From assembly GCF_030164465.1 (NCBI RefSeq), contig NZ_JASNJE010000013.1, positions 1 through 64,000 of the forward strand: DNA of 64,000 nt, written 5' to 3'. The stretch comes from Sedimentitalea xiamensis. Its GTDB lineage: Bacteria > Pseudomonadota > Alphaproteobacteria > Rhodobacterales > Rhodobacteraceae. The notes beneath the pieces are model-generated. The model was not told the DNA's origin. It made no database searches and saw nothing but the letters and a program-made list of their open reading frames with translations. The position numbers and the translations under genes are program-made. Positions 54,855 through 64,000 of this stretch are shown in pieces (positions within the stretch are counted from its first letter, which is position 1; every line of letters starts with the position of its first letter).

Positions 54855-56737
54855 AGACCTCGATCGCGACGGTTTCGATCTCCGGCAATCTGGTCGAAAA
54901 GCTGGAGGCCATCGCCGCCGCCGGCTTCGACGGCATCGAGATCTTCGAACAGGATTTCATCGCCCATGACGGCAATCCCCGTGAGGTCGGCGACCTGATC
55001 CGCACCATGGGTCTGGACATCACCCTGTTCCAGCCGTTCCGGGATTTCGAGGGCCTGCCGGAACCCTTGCGCGCCAAGGCGTTCGACCGGGCGGAGCGGA
55101 AATTCGACCTGATGCAGGAACTCGGCACCGACCTGGTGCTCGTCTGCTCCTCCTGCCATCCGCAGGCCCTGGGCGGCATCGACCGGGCCGCCGAAGACTT
55201 CCACGCCCTGGGCGAACGCGCCGCCGCCCGCGGCCTGCGCGTCGGCTTCGAAGCCCTGGCCTGGGGGCGGCATGTCAACGACCACCGGGACGCCTGGGAA
55301 ATCGTCCGGCGGGCCGATCATGCCAATGTCGGGGTGATCCTCGACAGCTTCCACACGCTGTCGCGCAGGATCGACCCGGAAACGATCCGCCGCATCCCCG
55401 GCGACAGGATCTTCTTCGTCCAGCTGGCCGATGCGCCGCTGATCGACATGGACCTGCTCTACTGGTCCCGGCATTTCCGCAACATGCCCGGCGAAGGCGA
55501 CCTGGCGGTCACGGATTTCATGAAGGCGGTGATGGCCACCGGCTACGCCGGGCCGGTCTCGCTGGAGATCTTCAACGATCAGTTCCGCGGCGGGCGGCCG
55601 AAGACGATCGCCAAGGACGGCTACCGGTCGCTCGTCGCCCTGATGGACGATGTGCGCCGCGAAGAACCCGCGGCCGTGCGCGACCTCGCCCCGATGCCGG
55701 CCCGATCCACCGTGAACGGCGTCGCCTTCGTGGAATTCGCCACGCGGGGCGAAGAAGCGGATGCGCTGGAAACCATGCTGCGGTCCCTCGGCTTCCGTCT
55801 TTCGGGCGCCCATATCGCCAAGAACCTGTCGCTCTGGGCACAGGGCGAAATCCGGATCGTCGTGAACCGGGAAACCAGCGGTTACGCCAGCAGCGCCTAC
55901 AGCATGCACGGCACCACGGTCTGCGACATCGGCATCTCCGTGCAGGCCGCGACGGAAACCGTGGACAGGGCGCAGCGGCTGGGCGCCGATCCCTTCCGGC
56001 AGCCGATCGGACCGGGCGAACTCGACATCCCGGCGATCCGCGGCCTCAGCGGCAGCGTCCTGCATTTCATCGACGAAGCCAGCGGTCTGAACGACGTATG
56101 GTCGGTGGAATTCACCGAGACTCCGGGCGAGGACAGCGGGGCCGGTCTGAAACGCATCGACCACCTGGCGCAGACCATGAGCTATGACGAGATGCTCAGC
56201 TGGTCGCTGTTCTACACGACGCTGTTTGAGATGCGGAAATCCCCCATGGTCGATGTGGTCGATCCGGACGGGCTGGTACGCAGCCAGGCGCTCGAAACCC
56301 CGGACGGGACCTTCCGGATCACGCTCAACGGCGCGGAAACCCACCGCACGATGGCCGGGAATTTCCTGGCCGACAGCTTCGGCGCATCGGTGCAGCATAT
56401 CGCGCTGGCGAGCGACGACATTTTCGCCACTTCCGATGCCCTGGCCGCGCGCGGGTTTGCACCCTTGCCGATGTCGGACAACTACTATGCCGACCTGGCC
56501 GCGCGGTTCGACCTGGACGCCGGCATGCTGGCGCGGCTCAAGGCCGGCAACATCCTCTACGACGAGGATGCCTCCGGCGCGTTCTTCCAGTTCTACTCGC
56601 GGCCCTATTCCGGCGGCATGTTCTTTGAGATCGTGCAACGGTGGAACGGCTATGCCGGCTATGGCGCGCCGAACGCGCCGTTCCGCATCGCCGCGCAGAA
56701 ACGCCTGATGCGCCCGAAAGGAATGCCGAAAAGATGA
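54851..56737 (+). CDS. 3-dehydroshikimate dehydratase fused to an HPPD-like domain (QsuB/QuiC2 type)
   Basis: A 628-residue two-domain protein. Residues 1-280 are a TIM barrel with the metal ligands of bacterial dehydroshikimate dehydratases (GFEALAWGRH, VILDSFHT, FFVQLADAP, VSLEIFND); it converts 3-dehydroshikimate to protocatechuate. Residues about 290-628 are two VOC/4-hydroxyphenylpyruvate-dioxygenase-like repeats, with the late HIALASDD and GGMFFEIVQRW. In known homologues the first domain suffices for the reaction. It closes the route from imported shikimate or quinate to protocatechuate, which pobA and pca genes share. Confidence 0.9.
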   Translation: MKTSIATVSISGNLVEKLEAIAAAGFDGIEIFEQDFIAHDGNPREVGDLIRTMGLDITLFQPFRDFEGLPEPLRAKAFDRAERKFDLMQELGTDLVLVCSSCHPQALGGIDRAAEDFHALGERAAARGLRVGFEALAWGRHVNDHRDAWEIVRRADHANVGVILDSFHTLSRRIDPETIRRIPGDRIFFVQLADAPLIDMDLLYWSRHFRNMPGEGDLAVTDFMKAVMATGYAGPVSLEIFNDQFRGGRPKTIAKDGYRSLVALMDDVRREEPAAVRDLAPMPARSTVNGVAFVEFATRGEEADALETMLRSLGFRLSGAHIAKNLSLWAQGEIRIVVNRETSGYASSAYSMHGTTVCDIGISVQAATETVDRAQRLGADPFRQPIGPGELDIPAIRGLSGSVLHFIDEASGLNDVWSVEFTETPGEDSGAGLKRIDHLAQTMSYDEMLSWSLFYTTLFEMRKSPMVDVVDPDGLVRSQALETPDGTFRITLNGAETHRTMAGNFLADSFGASVQHIALASDDIFATSDALAARGFAPLPMSDNYYADLAARFDLDAGMLARLKAGNILYDEDASGAFFQFYSRPYSGGMFFEIVQRWNGYAGYGAPNAPFRIAAQKRLMRPKGMPKR

Positions 56738-56994
56738 CCAGCCGTTACGCTTACGGGACGTCTGTTCGGCGTTCGGTCCTGGCGGAATTGCTCGTCACCC
56801 TCGCCCGGTTCAACGCGACCCAACTGGCCGGCGTGCACCAGGCACTCGTGCATGAACAGGAACGCTCGGGAACGGTCTGGGCGCTGGAGTGGATGATCCT
56901 GCCGCAAATGGCGCAGGCCACGACACGCGGTCTGACGACGGCGCAGGATCTGTGCCGGTCGGTGACGCGCCTGGGATCACCGAATCCCGGCTGA
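56734..56994 (+). CDS. Small ORF starting with a copy of the pcaC 5' end
   Basis: An 86-residue ORF whose ATG overlaps the dehydratase stop (ATGA). Its first 17 or so residues (MTSRYAYGTSVRRSVLAE) nearly repeat the start of pcaC at 63797; I count 47 of 52 identical bases by hand. After that it turns into an unrelated helical segment (TLARFNATQLAGVHQALVHE, then ALEWMILPQMAQATTRG) that I do not recognise. It may be a chimera made by recombination or a real small protein. Confidence 0.5.
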   Translation: MTSRYAYGTSVRRSVLAELLVTLARFNATQLAGVHQALVHEQERSGTVWALEWMILPQMAQATTRGLTTAQDLCRSVTRLGSPNPG

Positions 56995-57231
56995 GACCGC
57001 GCCGCCGTCCGGACTGTCACCTGACCTGCCCGGTCGTGTTCCGCCAGTGTTCGCCCCCTTGCCGCGGCCGTAATCGTCCGGCTCCCGCCGTCATGCGCAA
57101 ACCGCAAATGCGCCGGTCGCGTCGCCCTGTCCGCGCGGTGATCGATCCGGCGATGTTGACAACCCGGCCGGCGCCCCCGAACCTCGCGGCTGATTTCGGT
57201 CAGGAATGAACGGTGCGCCGTCGGGTTTTGC

Positions 57232-57939
57232 ATGGAAACACTCACCTTCAGGACACGGGAGCTTGCGAAAGTCTACGGAGAGGGACGGTCCGCCGTGCAC
57301 GCGCTGCGGGGCGTCGACCTCGACATCCCCAAGGGTGAAATCGTCGTGTTGCTCGGCCCCTCCGGAAGCGGCAAGTCCACCTTGCTGAACATCATCGGAG
57401 GGCTGGACCGCGCCACCGGCGGCGATGCGTTTTTCCGGGACCGCAACCTGACGGCGATGACGGACAGGGAATTGACCCGGTACCGGCGCGACCACGTGGG
57501 TTTCGTCTTTCAGTTCTACAACCTGATGCCAAGCCTGACCGCCCGCGAGAACGTCGAACTCGTCACCGAGATCGCCCGCGACCCGATGGACCCGGACACG
57601 GCACTGGCGATGGTCGGCCTGCACGACCGGGTGGACCATTTCCCGGCGCAACTGTCCGGCGGCGAACAGCAACGGGTCGCCATCGCAAGAGCCGTCGCCA
57701 AGAACCCGACCGTCCTGCTCTGCGACGAACCCACCGGCGCCCTGGACAGCACGACCGGACGGGCGGTCCTGAACGTCCTGAAGAACGTCAACGAGAAACT
57801 GGGAGCCACCGTCCTGATCGTCACCCATGCCGCCAGCCAGGCGGCGATGGCCGACCGGGTCATCCACTTCGCCGATGGCGGCATCCGCAAGATCGAGATC
57901 AACGAGACCAAGTTGGCCCCGGAGGAGATCGAGTGGTGA
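57232..57939 (+). CDS. ABC transporter ATP-binding protein (MacB/LolD type)
   Basis: A 235-residue ATPase with Walker [22 protein letters not shown]-loop [20 protein letters not shown], signature [14 protein letters not shown], Walker [14 protein letters not shown] and H-loop VTHA. This is the export-type class that works with FtsX-fold permeases. It overlaps the permease gene and would power a periplasm-linked efflux or lipoprotein-sorting-like machine. Confidence 0.92.
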   Translation: METLTFRTRELAKVYGEGRSAVHALRGVDLDIPKGEIVVLLGPSGSGKSTLLNIIGGLDRATGGDAFFRDRNLTAMTDRELTRYRRDHVGFVFQFYNLMPSLTARENVELVTEIARDPMDPDTALAMVGLHDRVDHFPAQLSGGEQQRVAIARAVAKNPTVLLCDEPTGALDSTTGRAVLNVLKNVNEKLGATVLIVTHAASQAAMADRVIHFADGGIRKIEINETKLAPEEIEW

Positions 57940-60299
57940 GCCCGCTGGACCGCAAGCTCCTGCGCGACCTCTGGCGCATCAAGGGACAGGCCGCGGCGAT
58001 CGGCGTGGTCATCGCCGTCGGCGTCGCGATGCTGGTGATGATGAGCGGGCTGGTCACATCGCTGGTGCAGACCCGCGACGCCTATTATGACCGCTACCGT
58101 CTTGCGGACATCTTCGCCCCCGCCACCCGCGCCCCGGACCGCCTGGCGCACCGCATGGCCGCCATCGATGGCGTCAGCGCGGTGGAACCGCGGGTGACCG
58201 GCAGCGCGCTTGTCGATCTGCCCGGCCTCGACCTGCCGGTGCAGGCGCAGGCGGTGTCCCTGCCGGACCTGTCCGCGCCGCGGGTGAACGACGTGTTTCT
58301 CACCGACGGGCGGATGATAGACAGCGATCACGCCGATGAAATCCTGCTGCTGCGGTCTTTCGCCAGGGCGCATGGCCTGCGTCCCGGAGACCGGATCAGC
58401 GCGACGATGAACGGGGCGCGGCACGGGTTCCGGATCGTCGGCCTCGCCCAAAGCCCGGAGTTTCTCTATACGACCGCGCCGGGCGAACTGATCCCCGACG
58501 ATGCCCGTTTCGGTGTCCTCTGGATGAGCCGTTCAGCGCTTTCCGCCGCCTATGACATGGAAGGCGCGTTCAACGAGGCGCTGCTGACGCTGGCGCACGG
58601 GGCGAACGAGGCGGCCGTTCTGGACGCGGTCGACAGGCTGCTCGCGCCCTATGGCGGAACCGGCGCCTACCCGGTCGCCGACCAGACCTCCAACCGTTTC
58701 GTCAGCGAGGAAATCTCCGGGCTCGAAGCGTCGAGCGCCGCGGTGCCGCCGATCTTTCTCGGCGTCGCCGCCTTTCTCCTTTATATCGTGATCAGCCGCA
58801 TGGTGCAGTCCGAACGCGAGGAAATCGGATTGATGAAGGCCTTCGGCTATACCGACACCGAAGTAGGCGTGCATTACTTCAAGCTGGTGATGGCGGTCGC
58901 CGTCGGCGGCGCGCTGGCCGGGTGCCTGCTGGGCATCGCCGGAGGGCGGGCGCTGGTCGAGGTCTATGTGATCTACTACAAGTTTCCATTCCTGCTGTTC
59001 CAGCTTGATCCGGCATCCTTCGCCGCGGGTGTCAGCGTCAGCATCCTGTCGGCCTCGGGTGGCGGGCTGCTGGTGCTGCGCCGGGTGTTCCTGCTCACCC
59101 CGGCAGCCGCCATGCGCCCCCCCACCCCGCCCGACTACAGCCGGGCCGGAAACATCGGGCGGGCCTTGAACGCCTGGCTCGATCAGCCGTCGCGGATGGT
59201 CCTGCGCCGGATCACCCGTCAGCCGGGGCGCATGGCGGGGGCGGTGATCGGCATTGCCTGCGGCATGGCCCTGAGCGCCTCGATGATCACGATCTACGCC
59301 GCCTTCGACCGCACCATCGACCTGACATTCAACGTCATGGACCGCAGCGACGTGACCGTCAGTTTCACCAATGCGCTGTCGGACATGGCAGTCTTCGAAC
59401 TGCGCCGCGACGATTCGGTGATCCTGGCCGAACCCCGGCGCCATGTTCCGGCCGTGTTCCGCAACGGTCTGAACAGCCATCGCGGCGTCATCACCGGCAT
59501 CCCGCCCGGAGCGCGGCTCGGGCGGGCGCTGGATTCGCAGCAGGCCGAAATCCCGTTGCCCGCCAGCGGCATCGTCCTGTCCACGGCGCTGGCGGACATC
59601 CTGAACGTCCGCCCCGGAGACCGGCTGACCGTCGAGATGCGCGAAGGCCGACAGCCGACCCTTCAGATCCCGGTGACGGCAGTGGCCGAAAGCCTGCTGG
59701 GCGCGCCCGCCTACATGAACCTCGCTGCCCTGAACCGCGCCCTGGGCGAACCCGGCCGCATGTCGGGCGTCCTACTGGCCATCGACCGGGACCGCGCACC
59801 TGCGCTTTACGCCGCGTTGCGGAACATGCCGATGGTCGCCGGCGTCAGCCTGAAATCGGAGGCCGAGGCCGCCTTCCTGAAAACCATGAACACCGGCGCC
59901 GGGGCCATTCGCTACGTGATGGGCGCGATCGCCTTCGTGATCACCTTCGGCATCGTCTACAACGCCGCCCGCATCGCCCATGCGGAACGCTACCGCGACC
60001 TGGCAAGCCTGCGGGTGATCGGGTTCACCAGGGCCGAAACCGCCTTCGTCCTGCTGGGGGAGCTGGCGGTCGTGACCCTGGCCGCCCTGCCGCTGGGCAG
60101 TCTGTTGGGACATTATCTGTCCTTCGCCATCGCGGCGGGATTTTCCAGCGAACTCTACCAGATCCCGACGATCTTCGACCCGCCGAGCCACGGATTCGCC
60201 GCAATCGTGGTGATTGGCGCCGCCGCCGTCTCCGGCTGGCTGGTCAAACGCGACATCGACAGGGCCGATCTCGTTTCGGCGTTGAAAACGAGGGAGTAG
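57933..60299 (+). CDS. ABC transporter permease with two FtsX domains
   Basis: A 788-residue membrane protein with an N-terminal helix, a large periplasmic domain, three helices around residue 270-390 (with [19 protein letters not shown]) and a second set at the C-terminus ([20 protein letters not shown]). That duplicated MacB_PCD/FtsX plan is typical of mechanotransmission exporters. It overlaps the ATPase by 7 bp and precedes the adaptor by 5 bp. Confidence 0.9.
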   Translation: MVSPLDRKLLRDLWRIKGQAAAIGVVIAVGVAMLVMMSGLVTSLVQTRDAYYDRYRLADIFAPATRAPDRLAHRMAAIDGVSAVEPRVTGSALVDLPGLDLPVQAQAVSLPDLSAPRVNDVFLTDGRMIDSDHADEILLLRSFARAHGLRPGDRISATMNGARHGFRIVGLAQSPEFLYTTAPGELIPDDARFGVLWMSRSALSAAYDMEGAFNEALLTLAHGANEAAVLDAVDRLLAPYGGTGAYPVADQTSNRFVSEEISGLEASSAAVPPIFLGVAAFLLYIVISRMVQSEREEIGLMKAFGYTDTEVGVHYFKLVMAVAVGGALAGCLLGIAGGRALVEVYVIYYKFPFLLFQLDPASFAAGVSVSILSASGGGLLVLRRVFLLTPAAAMRPPTPPDYSRAGNIGRALNAWLDQPSRMVLRRITRQPGRMAGAVIGIACGMALSASMITIYAAFDRTIDLTFNVMDRSDVTVSFTNALSDMAVFELRRDDSVILAEPRRHVPAVFRNGLNSHRGVITGIPPGARLGRALDSQQAEIPLPASGIVLSTALADILNVRPGDRLTVEMREGRQPTLQIPVTAVAESLLGAPAYMNLAALNRALGEPGRMSGVLLAIDRDRAPALYAALRNMPMVAGVSLKSEAEAAFLKTMNTGAGAIRYVMGAIAFVITFGIVYNAARIAHAERYRDLASLRVIGFTRAETAFVLLGELAVVTLAALPLGSLLGHYLSFAIAAGFSSELYQIPTIFDPPSHGFAAIVVIGAAAVSGWLVKRDIDRADLVSALKTRE

Positions 60300-60304
60300 C
60301 CGGA

Positions 60305-61537
60305 ATGGTCAAAGCGAGAAAAAGATCCCGGATCGTTCTGACCGCCGGCGCCCTGCTGCTGGTTGCCGGGGCGCTCGCCGCCGCGTTCTGGCCCAAGCCG
60401 TCGATGGTCGACATGGGCGAGGTCACGCGCGGCGCCATGCGCCTGACCATCGACGAAGAAGGCCGCACGCAGGTGCGGGACGCCTATGTCGTTTCGACCC
60501 CCGTCGCCGGACAGTTGCAGCGCGTCGGCGTCGAACCGGGCGACCCGGTGGAACGCGGCAAGACAGTCGTCGCGCATATGCATCCCACCAATCCCGCCGC
60601 GCTGGACGTGCGCACCCGCGAACAGGCGCTGGCCGCGGTCGCCGCCGCAACCGCGGCCCTGCGGGTGGCGCGCGCCGACCTGAATGCCGCCATCGCCAAC
60701 CGCGACGGCGCGGATACCGAACTCAACCGGACGGAAGAACTGGTCGCGCGCGGGTTTTCCACCAGCGCCGCGCTGGACCGCGCCCGCCAGGCGGCGCGGG
60801 TGGCCCAGGCCAGCGTCGACACCGCCGAAGCCGCGATCGCCATGCGCGAGGCCGAGATCGCCAATGCGCAGGCGCAGCTGATCGGTTTCGACGACAAGAA
60901 GCTGGCGGCAGCCATGGGCAACGGCGCCAATGACATCCCGCTCTACGCGCCTGCGGACGGGCGCATTCTCCGGGTGATCCAGCAAAGCGAAACGGCCTTG
61001 CCCGCCGGCGCGCCGATCATGGAAATCGGCAATATCGCCAACGATCTCGAAATCGTCGCCGAACTGCTGTCCACGGACGCGGTGCAGGTCGCCCCCGGCG
61101 ATCCGGTGATCATCACCGACTGGGGCGGCCCGCGCGATCTCGACGGCGAAGTCACCCGTGTCGAACCCTTCGGCGTCACCCAGTTCTCGGCCCTGGGCGT
61201 CGAGGAACAGCGGGTGAATACGGTCATCGCCATTTCCAGCCCGCCCGAAGACTATGCCGGGCTCGGCCACGGGTTCCGGGTCGAGGCCCGGATCGTCGTC
61301 TGGGACGCCGAGGATACCCTGATCGTCCCCGCCAGCGCGCTGTTCCGAAACCGCACCTCCTGGGCGGTCTTCGTCGCGAACGACGGGGTGGCCCGGCTCC
61401 GCGAGATCGAGATCGGCCCCAACAACGGCACCGAAGCGCAGGTCGTCAGCGGTCTCAGCGAAGGCGACCGGGTCGTTCTCTACCCGTCGTCGGGGCTGAC
61501 GGATGGCACGCGCATCGCGGCGCGCGTCCTCAACTGA
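60305..61537 (+). CDS. HlyD-family periplasmic adaptor
   Basis: A 410-residue membrane-fusion protein. One N-terminal helix (VLTAGALLLVAGALAAAFW), then a barrel-sandwich/lipoyl half (STPVAGQLQRVGVEPGD), a long alpha-hairpin rich in alanine (about residues 95-195) and a beta-barrel end (LYAPADGRILRVIQQSETAL). It would connect the ABC permease to an outer-membrane channel. The cargo is unknown; being inside an aromatic cluster it may export a toxic aromatic or its product. Confidence 0.88.
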   Translation: MVKARKRSRIVLTAGALLLVAGALAAAFWPKPSMVDMGEVTRGAMRLTIDEEGRTQVRDAYVVSTPVAGQLQRVGVEPGDPVERGKTVVAHMHPTNPAALDVRTREQALAAVAAATAALRVARADLNAAIANRDGADTELNRTEELVARGFSTSAALDRARQAARVAQASVDTAEAAIAMREAEIANAQAQLIGFDDKKLAAAMGNGANDIPLYAPADGRILRVIQQSETALPAGAPIMEIGNIANDLEIVAELLSTDAVQVAPGDPVIITDWGGPRDLDGEVTRVEPFGVTQFSALGVEEQRVNTVIAISSPPEDYAGLGHGFRVEARIVVWDAEDTLIVPASALFRNRTSWAVFVANDGVARLREIEIGPNNGTEAQVVSGLSEGDRVVLYPSSGLTDGTRIAARVLN

Positions 61538-61546
61538 TCCGCCCGG

Positions 61547-62467
61547 TCACGCGGGCGTCGCGCCGGGGTCCGCGGCGGCCTGCACCAGGGCGCGGGCAAA
61601 GGCGCGGGAGGCGGCGGAGGGCACCTCTTCGGCGCGGGTCATGATCCCGACCGCTCCGGCGGTGGCAGCCATGTCGAGGTCGAGCCGGACCAGCAGCCCG
61701 CCGGCGATATCGCCGGCGACGACGCCGAGGCTGATGAACCAGACCGTTCCCGGATCGCCAAGCGTGACCGTGCGGCCAAAGGCCGGCGATGCGGATTCGA
61801 TCCGGTTGGCGAACAGCGGAATGCCCTGCGAGATCAGGAGCCGCGCCACCAGCGGCCGGATCGCCGAATCCTTCGGCGGATAGAGCACGCGGAACGCTTC
61901 CAGGTCGCCGAGCCTGCGGACGGAAGCCGCCGGTCCGCCCCGCGCCGTCACCACCGCGACCTCTTCGCTGTAAAGCTGACGAAACGACAGCCCCTGCATC
62001 GACTCCGGCCGCCCCAACCGCCCCACGACCATGTCGAGCCGGCCCGCGCGCAGCCGCGTCGTCAGGTCGTGATGCGGCCCTTCGTGGATCTCGATCAGCG
62101 TATCCGGGTTGCGGGCGGCGAAAGCCGGGACCATGCGCGGCAGCAGGTGGGACACGACGCTGGGCAGCGCGCCGATCTTCAGGCTCGCCCCCGCGCCGCT
62201 TGTCGCCCGAACGCTGCGCAGCCCATGCCGCAGCGCCGCCGTGCTCTGTTCCGCGAATTGCAGGAACACCTCTCCTTCCGGGGTCAGCGCGACGCCGGAG
62301 CGGCTGCGCTCCATCAGCACGGCACCCACGATCTCTTCCAGTTCCCTGAGCGTCTTGGAAATCGCCGGCTGCGTCAGGTTCAGCTGTTCGGACGCGCGTT
62401 TCAGGCTGCGCGCCCGCGCGATCGCGCTGAAGGCATCGAGATGCCGGAACTTGATCCGTCGATCCAT
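61547..62467 (-). CDS. pcaQ: LysR regulator PcaQ
   Basis: A 306-residue LysR protein that opens with DRRIKFRHLDAFSAIARARS and LNLTQPAISKTLRELEEIVG, the N-terminal signature of PcaQ. PcaQ activates the protocatechuate (pca) genes in response to pathway intermediates. It diverges from pobA across 95 bp. Confidence 0.88.
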   Translation of the reverse strand: MDRRIKFRHLDAFSAIARARSLKRASEQLNLTQPAISKTLRELEEIVGAVLMERSRSGVALTPEGEVFLQFAEQSTAALRHGLRSVRATSGAGASLKIGALPSVVSHLLPRMVPAFAARNPDTLIEIHEGPHHDLTTRLRAGRLDMVVGRLGRPESMQGLSFRQLYSEEVAVVTARGGPAASVRRLGDLEAFRVLYPPKDSAIRPLVARLLISQGIPLFANRIESASPAFGRTVTLGDPGTVWFISLGVVAGDIAGGLLVRLDLDMAATAGAVGIMTRAEEVPSAASRAFARALVQAAADPGATPA

Positions 62468-62562
62468 TTACTTACCCAAAACAGAAAGTATTTTGCCTTA
62501 TTGTTCATTTTTCTTGTCGCTTGCAACATGCGAATATCAATCATCACGTGGAGGAGAACGGG
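62468..62562. promoter_or_regulatory. pcaQ/pobA divergent control region
   Basis: An AT-rich 95-bp gap. CAAAA (62477-62481) and TTTTG (62491-62495) form a small dyad with a 9-bp spacer, a plausible LysR site. GGAGG before the pobA ATG lies at about 62550. Confidence 0.45.
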
Positions 62563-63732
62563 ATGAAAACCCAAATCGCGATCATCGGCGGCGGACCTTC
62601 GGGATTGCTCCTGTCGCAATTGCTGCACACCCGTGGGATCGACAGCATCGTGCTGGAACGCAAGACCAAGGACTATGTTCTGGGGCGAATCCGCGCCGGC
62701 GTTCTGGAACAGGGCTTCGTCAGACTGCTGGAAGAAGCCGGATGCGCGGACCGGCTGCACGCCGAAGGTTTCGTCCATTCCGGCACGCTGATTTCCTACG
62801 GCGGCGAGATGTTCCGGCTCGATTTCGAGGAACACACCGGAACCCCCGTGATCGTCTACGGCCAGACCGAAGTGACCCGCGATCTTTACGACGCGCGCGA
62901 GAAAGCCGGCGGACAGATCGAATTCAACGTCGATAACGTGGTGATCCACGACGCGGATTCCGACACCCCGCATGTCACCTATGCCGTGGACGGCAAACAG
63001 CGGCGGATCGACTGCGATTTCGTCGCCGGCTGCGACGGCTTTCACGGGGTCAGCCGGCAGACGATCCCGCTGGATGTGCGCCGGGAATACGAAAAGGTCT
63101 ATCCCTTCGGCTGGCTCGGCATCCTGTCCGAAACGCCGCCGGTCAACCACGAACTGATCTACGCCAATTCCGAACGCGGCTTCGCGCTCTGTTCGATGCG
63201 CAACGACAATCTCAGCCGCTACTACATTCAATGCTCGCTCAGCGACAAGCCCGAGGACTGGACGGACGACGCGTTCTGGCAGGAACTTCGCCGCCGCATT
63301 CCCGCCGACCAGGCAGACAAGCTCGTCACCGGGCCGAGCATCGAGAAATCCATCGCCCCGCTGCGATCCTTCGTGACCGAACCCATGCGCTGGGGCCGGC
63401 TGTTCCTCTGCGGCGACGCCGCCCATATCGTGCCGCCCACCGGCGCCAAGGGCCTGAACACCGCCGCCTCGGACGTGCATTACCTCTATGAAGGGCTGCG
63501 CAGCTACTATGCCAGCGGCAGCACCGACGGGATCGACAGCTATTCCGGCAAGGCGCTGAGCCGCATCTGGAAGGCCGAACGCTTCAGCTGGTGGTTCTCG
63601 TCGATGATGCACCGCTATCCCGACCAGTCGGAATTCGACCTCAAGATGCAGGTCGCCGACCTGGAATTCCTGCGATCCAACAAGGCCGCGCAGAAGGCGA
63701 TGGCCGAGAACTACGTGGGACTCCCCTACTGA
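62563..63732 (+). CDS. pobA: 4-hydroxybenzoate 3-monooxygenase
   Basis: PobA hydroxylates 4-hydroxybenzoate to protocatechuate with NADPH and oxygen. The 389-residue flavoprotein has IAIIGGGPSGLLLSQLLH, the RIRAGVLEQGF segment, DFVAGCDGFHGVSRQ and GDAAHIVPPTGAKGLN, all as in known PobA. It follows a strong GGAGGAG site; the TTG at 62521 is not needed. The product joins the dehydroshikimate-derived protocatechuate. Confidence 0.96.
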   Translation: MKTQIAIIGGGPSGLLLSQLLHTRGIDSIVLERKTKDYVLGRIRAGVLEQGFVRLLEEAGCADRLHAEGFVHSGTLISYGGEMFRLDFEEHTGTPVIVYGQTEVTRDLYDAREKAGGQIEFNVDNVVIHDADSDTPHVTYAVDGKQRRIDCDFVAGCDGFHGVSRQTIPLDVRREYEKVYPFGWLGILSETPPVNHELIYANSERGFALCSMRNDNLSRYYIQCSLSDKPEDWTDDAFWQELRRRIPADQADKLVTGPSIEKSIAPLRSFVTEPMRWGRLFLCGDAAHIVPPTGAKGLNTAASDVHYLYEGLRSYYASGSTDGIDSYSGKALSRIWKAERFSWWFSSMMHRYPDQSEFDLKMQVADLEFLRSNKAAQKAMAENYVGLPY

Positions 63733-63796
63733 TGCGCGCCACCGGCCCTGACGCGGCGACCGCGCGCGTATTCGAAAACGGAAAAGGAGAATCGTC

Positions 63797-64000
63797 ATGA
63801 CCAGCCGTTACGCTTCTGGGATGTCTGTTCGGCGTTCGGTTCTGGGGGATTCGCATGTGGACCGGGCGGAGGCCGCCAAGACCGACTTCGACCTGCCCTT
63901 CCAGGCGCTGATCACCGAGGGCGCCTGGGGCACGGTCTGGGCCGATGACAGCATCTCAAGGCGCGAACGATCCATGCTGACGCTGGCACTGCTCGCCGCG
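63797..64000 (+). CDS. pcaC: 4-carboxymuconolactone decarboxylase, cut by window edge
   Basis: The first 68 codons of pcaC: MTSRYASGMSVRRSVLGDSH, then RAEAAKTDFDLPFQALITEG and RRERSMLTLALLAA. The latter matches the carboxymuconolactone decarboxylase fold, which converts 4-carboxymuconolactone to beta-ketoadipate enol-lactone. AAGGAG precedes the ATG. The gene continues right, probably with pcaHG. Its 5' end is duplicated at 56734. Confidence 0.85.
   Translation, partial: MTSRYASGMSVRRSVLGDSHVDRAEAAKTDFDLPFQALITEGAWGTVWADDSISRRERSMLTLALLAA

Overview
The window looks like a GC-rich chromosome or large replicon of a marine-type alphaproteobacterium, most likely Rhodobacterales (Roseobacter group). 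The evidence is the complete taurine operon built on a TRAP transporter, TauXY and Xsc, a TAXI-TRAP system, a VPLPA-CTERM protein, the lipoprotein/dacC/tmk/holB/tatD housekeeping run, and a pcaQ/pobA/pcaC locus. This is inferred from gene content only; no 16S or phylogenetic marker was analysed.

Layout. 1-1340: truncated IS1182-like transposase and an IS6 remnant. 1376-5081 (minus): TAXI-type TRAP transporter with a DUF1850 protein. 5217-8230 (plus): hutG, hutF and an IclR regulator for the formylglutamate branch of histidine breakdown. 8231-11301: IS-like debris, a VPLPA-CTERM protein, a phytanoyl-CoA-dioxygenase-like enzyme and dusA. 11369-14612: small island with a tyrosine integrase, a VapBC-type toxin-antitoxin pair, an intact IS6 element and tRNA-Ser(UGA). 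14860-20388 (plus): SPOR lipoprotein, dacC, tmk, holB, tatD and an MBL hydrolase, mostly with overlapping ends. 20468-23620: AEC transporter, Asp/Glu racemase-like protein, small unknown ORFs and an IS200/IS605-like element.

23691-33401 (minus) is a ten-gene taurine operon: TRAP transporter (tauKLM type), universal stress protein, taurine dehydrogenase tauXY, xsc, a YeiH-type exporter (tauZ type), pta and a cupin, with a divergent LysR gene. Taurine is imported, deaminated to sulfoacetaldehyde, cleaved by Xsc to acetyl phosphate plus sulfite, and converted by Pta to acetyl-CoA; the exporter probably removes sulfite or sulfate. Two strong hairpins lie between genes of this operon.

34566-40768 mixes a ParB-like remnant, a copper-handling cluster (SHOCT protein, multicopper oxidase, DUF411), and decayed genes (an intradiol dioxygenase and a livM-livG-livF transporter) flanking an intact phenol-hydroxylase-type flavoprotein. 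40769-44055: glutathionyl-hydroquinone reductase, LigB-type dioxygenase and DoxX, with a divergent LysR. 44173-47365: katG and divergent oxyR.

47436-63732 and beyond is a hydroaromatic/aromatic catabolic region. It has a TetR gene, a KstD-like FAD dehydrogenase and a TIM-barrel epimerase on the minus strand, diverging from a tripartite tricarboxylate transporter, a shikimate/quinate dehydrogenase and a two-domain 3-dehydroshikimate dehydratase that yields protocatechuate. A MacAB-like efflux set follows, then pcaQ, pobA and the start of pcaC, which runs off the window. The 5' end of pcaC is duplicated as the start of a small ORF at 56734. The most interesting unproven idea is that the KstD-like FAD dehydrogenase and the small epimerase-like protein form an unrecognised entry branch for reduced hydroaromatic acids into the protocatechuate pathway.
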